DNA from: Pseudomonadota bacterium
GTDB lineage: Bacteria > Pseudomonadota > Gammaproteobacteria > Acidiferrobacterales > UBA6901
DNA: 44,115 bases
Reading direction: 5' to 3'
Assembly: GCA_021819085.1 (NCBI GenBank)
Contig: JAKASJ010000025.1
Location: forward strand, 1 to 44,115
Part shown: positions 9,270 to 17,229 of the stretch, in pieces
Layout of the letters: each line of letters opens with the position of its first letter
How positions within the stretch are numbered: position 1 is the stretch's first letter
Translations under genes and position numbers: made by a program
Notes under the pieces: generated by a model
The model's input: only the letters and a program-made list of their open reading frames with translations
What the model was told of the DNA's origin: nothing
The model's database searches: none

Positions 9270-9355
9270 GACCATTGGTGGGTTGATTCTGAAGCATGGC
9301 AATGCTATCGAACAAGTTACGATAGGAAATGTTGAGTCCGGAGACGCGTATATCT

Positions 9356-9958
9356 ATGCCAATTGCCAAAAAAACAATTCGGGAAATGATCGAATCCCGG
9401 CCGCTGCCTGCGCGGGTACTGGATACTGCCATGCGTCTTTTTGTTCGCAAAGGCTACTTCAGTACCTCCATTCAAGATATTGTGCAGGAGTCTGGTGTCA
9501 GCACGGGCTCTATATACCATTACTTCGGAGATAAGGAGAGCATCGCGAAGGCGCTGTACGTTACTTACATCGACCGAATGAGTTCCGAAATGAATCGAAT
9601 TTATCAGCAAGAGAGCACATTGCGCGAGCGGTCGCGGGCGGTAATCAGACTTCTGTTCGAACTGACAGAGCAGGAACCTGAGGCTATCGCATTTATGCTT
9701 GGAGCCAAGCTCCAGGAGTTCCTGCCTGACGAAGTTCCAGTATGTTCCGCTCGCCCTTTCGAGCAAATGAGAGACATGGTGAAAGAGGGCATCGAGCAGA
9801 AAGAGATTCGGAATCTGCCGCCTATAGTGGCTGTTTCCGCGCTATACGGTGCGGCACACCGGATGATTCACCACAGGATAGAAGGTCGTGTGAAAGAACC
9901 GCTGTACCGCTACGAAGCTGAAGTGTGGGAATGTGGCTGGAGATCCGTTGCCAAGTGA
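9356..9958 (+). CDS. TetR/AcrR-family transcriptional regulator
   Basis: The 200-residue protein (counted from the ATG at 9356) has the TetR N-terminal helix-turn-helix: ARVLDTAMRLFVRKGYFSTSIQDIVQESGVSTGSIYHYFGDKE, residues about 18-60. A helical ligand-binding domain of about 130 residues follows. Such proteins repress target promoters until a small ligand releases them. The frame is open to an ATG at 9329, but the AGGA there sits only one or two bases from that codon, whereas GGAG at 9340-9343 suits 9356 better. Likely targets are its own promoter and the palindromic promoter at 10.98 kb, which share the word TAGAATGT. The C-terminal domain gives no hint of the ligand. Confidence 0.9.
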   Translation: MPIAKKTIREMIESRPLPARVLDTAMRLFVRKGYFSTSIQDIVQESGVSTGSIYHYFGDKESIAKALYVTYIDRMSSEMNRIYQQESTLRERSRAVIRLLFELTEQEPEAIAFMLGAKLQEFLPDEVPVCSARPFEQMRDMVKEGIEQKEIRNLPPIVAVSALYGAAHRMIHHRIEGRVKEPLYRYEAEVWECGWRSVAK

Positions 9959-10940
9959 GTATTCAGACCGATGCGCCGGAGGGCGTTGGCACCTGAATGT
10001 GTTGGTGCTGTCTGGTGCCTACAGGTGTATCACGCCGGCGGCGGTACGGATGTCGCTATGTGTCCCATGCATTTTTGATGTCTATCTCAACCCCCCATTG
10101 CGGAACAACGCCGCCATCCCGGTAAGGGCAGCTCGACGCTCCGCGGCATGGTTTGGCCGTGCGGAATTGTGTGTCTTCCTTATTTGCGCGGGGAATCGCG
10201 CCATGGCTTCAGAGAGGTCAGCCCTGCGTCAAGTTCGGGACGTGCCACGTCTAAAAAAGCGATAGAACAAATTTTCCAATTGTTAATCAGCGTGCGGTCC
10301 CGTGTTCGAGTGTGTGAAGCGCGCCGTAACCGCGGGCTTGTCTCGGCCGTTGCCTGCGGCGGAGGTAACGCTGCCCGAAGCACAGTTGTTTGTACCGGTC
10401 TCCGTGGCCAATGTTTCGCAGCCTGCTGCCGGAATACGCGCGGATCTGCTGTGGGCTCGCTCGCAAGGAGGGCGAAGTCCGTGCTGCTGCAGGAGGATAT
10501 CAGACGATTCATCCCACGGACCTGCGTACCTCCCTGTTCTGCGAGTGCAACAATGCCTATGCGTGGTCCTCTATTTACCGATGTGTCCGATGCCTCGGGC
10601 TGGCGAGAGGTGTTCCATCGATTGTGAAGGGCAGACCGTGCCTGTGATCAATCAGGAACGCGGCGAGGTGCGCGAGGCACAAAGGTTCGTCGCAAGTGGT
10701 GGCACGAGCTCCTGCCCCTGCTACGAGACTAACCTGGACGCAACCGCATCCTGACCGGATCGGCTCTTACACGTGCCTACCCTGGTGCATTTCCCAATCG
10801 CCACTGGGCGGTTCTTTCGCGACTAGATTGCCAGGACCTATGCGCGATAGGGAAATATGCTGAAATCGAAGCAGGTTTAGATGCATGGCGATGCCGGGTC
10901 ATCGGATAGTCCGAGCCTCCACCGGTAACCTTAGTCTCTC
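9959..10940. other. About 1-kb gap, possibly a decayed gene
   Basis: Several overlapping plus-strand frames of about 85-160 codons occur (for example 10302-10754), none with a domain or uniform codon bias. A few segments have a coding flavour that switches frames near 10440-10480, so a degraded gene is possible. I could not name a parent family. Confidence 0.3.
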
Positions 10941-10969
10941 TTGACAACGAGAGCCTATTTCTCTAGGTT
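10941..10969 (+). promoter_or_regulatory. Sigma-70-type promoter of the dsrE-like operon
   Basis: TTGACA at 10941-10946 is followed after 17 bases by TAGGTT at 10964-10969. TATAAC at 10970-10975 is an alternative but poorly spaced -10. Transcription would start within the adjacent palindrome, about 150 bp before the dsrE-like start codon. Confidence 0.5.
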
Positions 10970-10978
10970 TATAACTAG

Positions 10979-11006
10979 AACGAACGTTCGTTTTAGAATG
11001 TTCGTT
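10979..11006. promoter_or_regulatory. TetR-type operator: 14-bp perfect palindrome plus a second site
   Basis: AACGAACGTTCGTT (10979-10992) is a perfect palindrome, directly followed by AATGTTCGTT (10997-11006), which repeats one half-site. It lies immediately downstream of the -10 element, where bound repressor would block transcription. The geometry is typical of TetR-family operators, and a TetR gene lies 1 kb upstream. Confidence 0.6.
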
Positions 11007-11135
11007 CCAGAACACACATTCACATGTAACACATTGGAATGGAACCGGTATTTCTAAACCCATGAATAGGTACTGAGTGGGTTGCCTGCCCAGAGAGTTG
11101 CCTGTGTCGGTGGCCCCGTACCTGGAGGAACGGTG

Positions 11136-11636
11136 ATGATCAAAGAAATGACAAAGGTACAAAGGGTCCTTCGTGTTCTGCTTTTTGCGCTCGCGTGTGT
11201 GCCTGTTTCGGCATTTGCGCAAGGCAACGGCGGCAGTCGCGCGCTAGACGGGCACTCAACGGCCTATTACCAGCACCACACGTTCAAGGTGGTATTTGAG
11301 GTTCCGGCAAATCCGAAGCTGTGGCCCGCTGTCGCATTAGTGGTTACGCATAACCTGGTCAGCATGATGGGCCATAACGTGCATGTGAAAGCCATCATGG
11401 TGGCGCCAGGACCGGCGATCCATTATTTCATGAGCCAGTTCAACGCAGGCGATTATAAGCGTCTTGAAAGATTGCATGAACTCGGCGTCCGCTTTGTCGC
11501 ATGCAATGCAGCTCTAGTGGCTTTTCACGTAAAAAGAAATCAGCTGTTCCCGTTTGTCGGGGTCGCGTACCCAAGCGGAGTGGTGTATTTGCTGAAGAAA
11601 CAGGCCCAGGGATATTCCTACTACGTCTGGTCATGA
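11136..11636 (+). CDS. Periplasmic DsrE/DsrF-like protein
   Basis: The 166-residue product has a clear signal peptide (VLRVLLFALACVPVSAFA then QG, cleavage about residue 28). Its mature domain resembles the DsrE/F/YchN fold: KVVFEVPANPKLWPAVALVVTHNL, then VKAIMVAPGPAIHYF, and a single mature-domain Cys in FVACNAAL, at the place where DsrE-like proteins have a redox or persulfide-carrying cysteine. A sulfur-relay or sulfur-binding role in the periplasm is therefore plausible but unproven. The ATG at 11136 has a strong GGAGG ribosome site; the frame extends upstream to 11082 without a better signal. It is the first gene after the palindromic promoter and is followed 111 bp later by a binding-protein gene. 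Its regulation by the TetR protein is inferred from the operator. Confidence 0.75.
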   Translation: MIKEMTKVQRVLRVLLFALACVPVSAFAQGNGGSRALDGHSTAYYQHHTFKVVFEVPANPKLWPAVALVVTHNLVSMMGHNVHVKAIMVAPGPAIHYFMSQFNAGDYKRLERLHELGVRFVACNAALVAFHVKRNQLFPFVGVAYPSGVVYLLKKQAQGYSYYVWS

Positions 11637-11747
11637 TCTCAGTTTGAGGTAAGAAATCAGTAGCCCCAAAGCTATAGATAGACTGAGCGATCACAGCCAT
11701 GCCGTTGGGCGGGGTAGCAATCAAACCTTATGGCGGGAGAATTAAAA

Positions 11748-12590
11748 ATGAACCGATTTTCGACCATTATCTCAATACTGCTAGCGTGTGGTGCCATGAC
11801 TTTGTCGGCCATGGCGAGGGCGGAAGCCCAGACGCACACTACCATACGGGTATTTGCTTCAGACGCGACCGAAAAGCCGGTGCGTCAGATCGGTTATATA
11901 TTCGAGAAAGAACACCCCAATGCAAAGTTGCATTACGAGTTTTCCGCTTCTGGCGTCTTCTATATAGCCATTGTGCAAGGGGTTCCTCCTGACATCTACA
12001 TTTCCGCGGGCAACAAATATCAGGATAAACTGACAGACAAGGCCAGCATCGGGCTCCCGCGCACCATCGCGTACGATTCTCTGTCAGCAGCCACCCCTTG
12101 TTACAATCCGGTACAAGACGGACCGAAAGAGGGTCTTACGGAATCAAACGTCATCAGTTTGATGACAAATAAAAATATCAGCCTTGCGGTAGCCAGACCG
12201 ACTTTGAGTCCTGCGGGAGATTACACGACGAAAATGTTCGATATGATTAATCGGAAGGACCCGGAAGCGTTACCGGCGCTAGGACGTGCTCGCAAGGTTC
12301 TGAGTCCCGCCCAGATCTTTCCCTTGCTTGCCCAGCAGAAAGCTGATTTGGGCATAGTCTACTCGTCCCAGGTCGCAGCTCTAAAAAGGCAGGCAGGCTG
12401 CGTCAACGCGGTGACGATCCCAAGACCCTACAACATGCGTGTGCCATTTACTATCTCGGTATTGAACAAATCACCGTTCCATTTTGTGAGCCCCGAAAGG
12501 CGCAGCCTAGATCAGGCATTTCAACGCCTGGTGCTGTCTCGCGAAGGGCAGTCAATCCTGAAACAGTGGGGGTTTGTGCCAGCAAAATAG
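11748..12590 (+). CDS. Periplasmic substrate-binding protein, ModA-like (type II fold)
   Basis: The 280-residue protein begins with a signal peptide (MNRFSTIISILLACGAMTLSAMARA). It then shows the layout of ModA-type oxyanion-binding proteins: IRVFASDATEKPVRQIGYIFEK, PPDIYISAGNKYQD, ARPTLSPAGDYTTKMFD (compare ModA PAGxYA) and ADLGIVYSSQV. ModA captures molybdate or tungstate for an ABC importer. Here no permease or ATPase gene is adjacent, so this is an orphan that may serve a distant transporter or act as a sensor or scavenger. GGGAGAA precedes the ATG at 11748; an in-frame ATG at 11730 is less likely. It follows the dsrE-like gene and ends before a strong hairpin, which defines a two-gene operon. 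The ligand is unknown, and several residues around the usual oxyanion site look divergent. Confidence 0.78.
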   Translation: MNRFSTIISILLACGAMTLSAMARAEAQTHTTIRVFASDATEKPVRQIGYIFEKEHPNAKLHYEFSASGVFYIAIVQGVPPDIYISAGNKYQDKLTDKASIGLPRTIAYDSLSAATPCYNPVQDGPKEGLTESNVISLMTNKNISLAVARPTLSPAGDYTTKMFDMINRKDPEALPALGRARKVLSPAQIFPLLAQQKADLGIVYSSQVAALKRQAGCVNAVTIPRPYNMRVPFTISVLNKSPFHFVSPERRSLDQAFQRLVLSREGQSILKQWGFVPAK

Positions 12591-12609
12591 TTATGGGCAG
12601 GAATCCCGG

Positions 12610-12638
12610 GCGGGGATCATCGTCACGTTGATCCCCGC
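12610..12638 (+). terminator. Hairpin ending the dsrE-like / binding-protein operon
   Basis: GCGGGGATCA (12610-12619) and TGATCCCCGC (12629-12638) form a perfect 10-bp stem with a 9-base loop, 20 bases after the stop codon. The T tract is weak (CTCGTTTC), so termination may be partial. Confidence 0.6.
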
Positions 12639-12840
12639 CTCGTTTCGGTGCGATATCTCGAAAACAGGATGTGCGGCGGATGATCGCGCTTGAGCTCATT
12701 TGCAGTCTAAGCATAACTACGACAATGCTCAGCGATGTCATTCCCTGCCTGAACGGCTCAGGTACTCCGAGCAATGGGAGATTCGCCTGGACACATAAGC
12801 TTGGCCTGCAATTTGCGTAGGCTGGGCGCGGAGGTTTTTC

Positions 12841-13128
12841 ATGGTGGTTTCGCAGAATCAAGAACGGGCGGGTGGCGCGGCGAGGGACGGCATCGCACAG
12901 ATCGAAGTGCCATTGTCTCGTGCGCAGGCCGAAGCATTTGCCACCGTGCTTTGGTCGCTGACTTGGCGCGATCTAGAAGCGCTTGCTTCCAACGCAATGG
13001 AGGCCCGCCTGGTGTTTGAGGCCGTTGACCAGCTCCGAGCCACGTTGGCGCTCTCCGGTTTCATGGGCCAACTGGGAGGGAGTGGAACGCCGCGATCCAA
13101 AAGCCCTGCAAAAAAGAAAAAGAAGTAA
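12841..13128 (+). CDS. Small DUF7706-like protein with a lysine tail
   Basis: This 95-residue protein has a compact helical core, IEVPLSRAQAEAFATVLWSLTWRDLEALASNAMEARLVFEAVDQLRATLALSGF. It resembles from memory the DUF7706 group of short proteobacterial proteins (pattern L-s-EAEAxALAxFLKRvxwxD...A...E..l...A.dkvR.AL...G). It ends in PRSKSPAKKKKK, a strongly basic tail that suggests nucleic-acid contact. Function is unknown. A GGAGG about 10 bases upstream of the ATG supports the start. It stands alone after the terminator of the preceding operon. Confidence 0.65.
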   Translation: MVVSQNQERAGGAARDGIAQIEVPLSRAQAEAFATVLWSLTWRDLEALASNAMEARLVFEAVDQLRATLALSGFMGQLGGSGTPRSKSPAKKKKK

Positions 13129-13978
13129 ACATTGACCGGCACCAGAAACACCAGAGCAGAGATCGCGGCAGAAAAACCCGTATTGTTACTGGCTACCGCG
13201 ACCAGCGTGCGGTTCTGGAAATTTAGGGGTTCCCGCAATGCGCGTGCGCAACGTCAATGAATAGGTCTTGTAGCCGCCCCAGCCGAAGGATCGTCGAGTG
13301 AACGATCGACCGAGGCAGGCTGCCAGCGGCGCCGGGGCGGCCATTACTTCTAAACAGCGGTTGTCGCCGGTTTAATTTCCGCCGGCGCGTATAGGGTGAG
13401 GGGGCAATCGAGACCAGACCCACGCAGATGCGCGACATCACCGAGCTCGCGCGAAGGCTCGAATCTGACCGGCGCATAGCAGAACTGTCAGTGGCCCCAG
13501 GGAAATTGCCGCTGCCCGTGCGGTTGAGGCGGTTGCGTCGGTAGAAAACCGCTCCGACGTTTGCATTGCAACTGACCTGGCCTGCTCGCAAATAGGATCT
13601 CATCGGTAAAAACGTCAGAAGCCTCTTGCTGGGTCATTGAAGATAGAAGTCATGGGCCGAGGCAGGCCGAAATTCAGCAATTTAGCACTGTTCGGCCCCG
13701 GCCTGTGTGGCTGGCAGCGCCGGTTAACATTCTAAATATGGATCCTTGTTTTGGTAGTACTAATCGATCTCTGCGCGATGTTGTTGGATTACCCGCAAGC
13801 ATCTGTCCGAAAGTGTGAACCCCGTTTCCACGCACATTCCGAGCGGTTGCGCCCACATTCCATTTATCGGCATCCCGGCTATCTGGCGGGCTGTATGCGA
13901 CCAGCTAACGCTGTGTATAATCCAGCCCCGAACACCGGCCGCGGGCCGGCGATAATCACTGAAGATCCAACAAGAGTT
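13129..13978. other. About 850-bp gap before the HPP gene
   Basis: A 38-codon plus-strand frame at about 13429-13545 (MRDITELARRLESDRR...) has coding flavour but no support. The HPP-family frame stays open back to 13751, but its first 76 residues do not belong to the family. Nothing else is recognisable. Confidence 0.35.
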
Positions 13979-14944
13979 ATGCATACTTTGCGCACACGGT
14001 TACAGCATTTCCTCGGCATCGAGCGCGAAACAGTTAGCGGAGCCGAAAAACTTGTTTCAACGCTGGGCGGCGTTCTGAGTATCGTCCTTGTAGTTTCCAT
14101 AGCGTATAAGGTCCTGGGCAAGACCGGGGCGGTCTTGATCATACCGTCAATGGGCGCCTCGGCAGTGCTTATGTTTGCTGTGCCACATGGCCGTCTGTCC
14201 CAGCCGTGGTCGGTGCTCGGCGGCCATCTGGTGTCGGCCATTGTGGGTGTCGCCTGTTACCAGCTCGTGCCTGCGCCATTTCTGGCTGCCGGTCTCGCAG
14301 TGGGTTTAGCGATTGGCGCGATGCACCTGCTGAGTTGCATTCATCCCCCGGGTGGCGCTACAGCGTTGGCTGCGGTCATCGGCGGACCTGCGATTCACGC
14401 CTTGGGTTACGACTACGTCCTTATGCCAACGCTTCTTAACGTGACGGTCATGCTGGCCGTTGCCATATTTTTCAACGGTGTATTTCCGTGGCGTCGGTAT
14501 CCAGCTAGTATGATGCGCTTTACGGATATGCCCGGAACCGGACGCAGTCGTGCGGCGCGGCTATTGGACAAGCACAATATCGAGCAGGCGCTCGGGGACA
14601 TGGACTTGATAGTGGATATCGCGACCGAGGACCTGCAACGCCTTTTTGCGCTAACTCTGGAACATGCCGAAAAACAACATGTCACGCCGGGGCAGGTGCG
14701 TCTGAATCACTATTACACAAATGGCAAACATGGTACCGATTGGTCCGTCCGGAAAATTATCGGTGAATCTATTTCTCCGGATCCCGAAAAGCACATGGTG
14801 ACCTACCGGATTGTCGAGGGGCGAGGGCTGCACAGGACTAACAGTTGTACACGTGTCGAGTTTGCCCAATGGGCGGCGCGTCGGGTATTCCCGAATCAGG
14901 CGTTGGTGCAGAGCGCGAGTAACAAGCAGACCAAACAGCTATGA
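13979..14944 (+). CDS. HPP-family integral membrane protein
   Basis: From the ATG at 13979 (preceded by AAGAG) the protein has 321 residues. The N-terminal 170 contain about four to five membrane segments and the family motif CIHPPGGATALAAV. SMGASAVLMFAVPHGRLSQPWSVLGGH is the other well-conserved block. The C-terminal 150 residues are soluble and charged. HPP proteins are implicated in nitrite transport in plastids and cyanobacteria; in proteobacteria their substrate is unknown. The open frame extends upstream to 13751, but that segment lacks family similarity. It is a single gene with gaps on both sides. A small hairpin GGCGG-CTAAC-CCGCC at 14946-14960 follows the stop without a T tract. Confidence 0.85.
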   Translation: MHTLRTRLQHFLGIERETVSGAEKLVSTLGGVLSIVLVVSIAYKVLGKTGAVLIIPSMGASAVLMFAVPHGRLSQPWSVLGGHLVSAIVGVACYQLVPAPFLAAGLAVGLAIGAMHLLSCIHPPGGATALAAVIGGPAIHALGYDYVLMPTLLNVTVMLAVAIFFNGVFPWRRYPASMMRFTDMPGTGRSRAARLLDKHNIEQALGDMDLIVDIATEDLQRLFALTLEHAEKQHVTPGQVRLNHYYTNGKHGTDWSVRKIIGESISPDPEKHMVTYRIVEGRGLHRTNSCTRVEFAQWAARRVFPNQALVQSASNKQTKQL

Positions 14945-15625
14945 AGGCGGCTAACCCGCCATAAAAATCATCAGGCTAAGTCTCTTACGCGATAATTCCC
15001 GTCGATCTGCATCATTAATTATCAACGGTACTATGCGGATTTCATTGTCTCTCTGTCGCCATCTCCGCTGGGCCCAGTTGGCGTAACAGCGGGGTTTGGC
15101 GATTCGTCTAGAATCGATCAGTGGCAGTCAGCCAGAGTGGCGATCGTGAAAAGTGTTCCGCGGCCAAAGCAGATTGTTTACGTTAATCTGTCAGACCGTA
15201 ATCCATGATCAGATTAATGACTTTCTTGTCCGCTGTGGTCTTCCGACATCCTATAAATGTCGGAGTCTCTGAGGCAACAAGACTCAAATGAACGCTTCCT
15301 GATTTCATTGGTCGCTTTGCCGTGATAGTGCCAATTCGCCCACTAAAAATCAGGCTTCCCGCAACCAAGTGTGTTACCGCGCCGCGCCATGACTGTTTTG
15401 TCCGATTTCCGGTTAGTCGCGGTAGCTACCTTGGGTGCCAGTGCCTCTCAGAAAGCAATCATTCAGTAGAATGCCGCCGTTGAACGGCAAAGATACGACA
15501 AATAGAGGAAACAGTGCGCTTCTCCGGATCTGCTCCGAGGGCTTGTTATGCCTCGGCTGCCCGTGCAGCAATATTTTCGTTTTGACACTTCGCCATGATG
15601 GTTGGCAACAGTGTGCAAAACGTCT
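14945..15625. other. About 680-bp gap
   Basis: The only frame with some coding look is a 61-codon minus-strand TTG-initiated one (15183-15368; VAGSLIFSGRIGTITAKRP...). It has no domain and weak codon bias. The DNA resembles the eroded stretch containing the two pseudogenes to its right. Confidence 0.35.
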
Positions 15626-16044
15626 TCATAGATACCCATGTGCAATCGCGATGTTGAAGCGCAAGGCAGTCGCAAGAAATCGATTTCGAAAATGGAAACG
15701 GTGCCGTAGATAATTAGACAGCGTGTATCCAAAATGAACGTGCTGCAGCCGCGCTCCCGCGCCTCTTGCCAGAGTCGGGACATAAGGTGCCACCATGGCC
15801 GAGACCGCGCAAGGTCTCATCGGTCACCAGATCGCCTACATAGAGGTGGCGACCATGCACCAGGTTCTCCTGCATCCGAAAACCAGCCAGAGCGATCACT
15901 TGCGGACCCTCAAACAGCGCCAGCAATGGGTTGGCGGTGCCAGCGGGCGACGAACTCACTTTCGGAGGCCAAATGTGTGGGCGTAACTGCGCCGTCAGCG
16001 TAGCAGTGGCGAACGCTGACCTCGTCATCGACGTATTGCAACGT
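15626..16044 (-). pseudogene. GNAT-family N-acetyltransferase, broken by frameshifts
   Basis: Read 5' to 3' on the minus strand, three frames must be joined. VSVRHCYADGAVTPTHLASESEFVARWHRQ comes first (frame ending at 15910). LLALFEGPQVIALAGFRMQENLVHGRHLYVGDLVTDETLRGLGHG follows in the frame ending at 15714, then ARERGCSTFILDT and RHRFHFRNRFLATALRFNIAIA in two further frames. Together they follow a GNAT acetyltransferase: core strands, the RGxGxG/A acetyl-CoA loop (here RGLGHG) and the HRFYxRxGF C-terminal strand. At least three indels separate the pieces, so no full-length enzyme is made. It follows a broken carboxymuconolactone decarboxylase gene on the same strand. Confidence 0.75.
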
Positions 16045-16084
16045 ACTTGTCGACGCTCCCGTCGTAAAACTCCAGGTGAGAATC

Positions 16085-16498
16085 GCCCCGACTGTATGGG
16101 TGGGTCGAAACGCGGCGCACCGGCGATCCGATTCCCGGAATTGATCGCGCTCACCGCAGCTGCCAGAAAGATGATCCCTGTCTCGGAGAACTGTGCCTGC
16201 AGTCCGACATAAGGCGCCTCGGAGCCGCTCTGCACGGTCATGGACGTCAGTGCCTCGGTCCACGCCAATGCGGTTCGCTCCCGTGCCGAGAATACGCCCG
16301 CCTCCTGCCAGGCGGAAACCAGATCGAGCTTGGCGCGGGTACCCCGACCCGGCGGCGGCATTGACGTGGTACTGGGCGCAGAACGCGCAGCGATTGATCT
16401 GTGAGGTGCGCAGAGTGATTCGCGGTCATGTTGGCGTCGCATTTGGTGCCGTACGATCGCTTTCGCCGTGGTCCATCCGTTCGTTTACGGTGGCCCAT
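16085..16498 (-). pseudogene. Carboxymuconolactone decarboxylase / AhpD-family protein, frameshifted
   Basis: One minus-strand frame gives RITLRTSQINRCAFCAQYHVNAA, which contains the AhpD-type CxxC active site (CAFC) and downstream His. The frame then changes to LDLVSAWQEAGVFSARERTALAWTEALTSM and QAQFSETGIIFLAAAVSAINSGNRIAGAPRF, the second half of the same family. The expected family length is about 145-150 residues, and the pieces cover it in order. At least one frameshift separates the catalytic motif from the C-terminal half, so it is inactivated. Such proteins act as peroxidase partners or thiol reductases. The adjacent GNAT pseudogene suggests that a two-gene unit decayed together. Confidence 0.75.
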
Positions 16499-16741
16499 GG
16501 TGCCTCCAATCTGCCGTGTTCACTCCCCGGCTGAGTTTGGTGCCGAAGGCGTGGAACACCGCCCACTCTGATGGCCTGACCTTGCCATTCCAGCTTACCT
16601 TTCGGATTCGGTGCGCGGAATGTGGCCAAATGCTTTCCCTTGCCATGGTTAATTTCGGCAAGGCAATGGCGTAAAAAACCAGCGCCGATGCGCGTACACC
16701 TAGGATGGCGTACCGTAATCTATTGTTTCTAAATGAATATT

Positions 16742-16817
<76 letters not shown>

Positions 16818-16834
16818 TTGGCAAGAGTCGGCGC

Positions 16835-16863
16835 ATTATAGAGAACTCCTCGGAGATTGTAAA
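16835..16863 (-). promoter_or_regulatory. Promoter of tRNA-Phe
   Basis: On the minus strand TTTACA (16858-16863) and TATAAT (16835-16840) are separated by exactly 17 bases. The discriminator that follows is GC-rich (GCGCCGAC), typical of stringently controlled stable-RNA promoters. The start point would be about 10 bases before the mature tRNA. Confidence 0.8.
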
Positions 16864-17229
16864 AATAGTGAGGTTGGCTGCTAGAAACGCTACTTCTGCC
16901 GATAACTGCCGACAGGATCTGCCGTCCGTCTGTGTCCGACCAACTCCGAAGTTGCAGGTTCGCTACCCATCCCCGGGGTGAGTTCGAAATTACGGGCTGG
17001 CGCGTAATCGCTGGAACAATCTGATTTGGGGAAAGGCCGGCCGCTGGAGTGGCTCCTGGAAATCCATCGATGTATCCGCGCGTTTCATCTGGTTAATTGC
17101 CAGCTCCGCAATGGCCGAACTCGCCGATATCGGGTTACAATGGTGACGCATGAGGCTCGGCTGTTTCCTCGCCTCCAACGTCACCGCGAATTCTCTGATG
17201 CTCAATCTCGCTTGGTTATTGTTTGGGAA
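16864..17229. other. Gap between the tRNA-Phe promoter and the radical SAM gene
   Basis: No gene is recognisable. The radical SAM frame remains open back to 17026, but the extra residues do not resemble the cobalamin-binding-like N-terminus. The promoter of that gene probably lies here. Confidence 0.35.

Noticed and set aside
10302-10754. Decayed outer-membrane efflux (TolC/NodT-like) gene
   Set aside because: A few residues suggested it, but no continuous similarity could be followed even when frames were joined.
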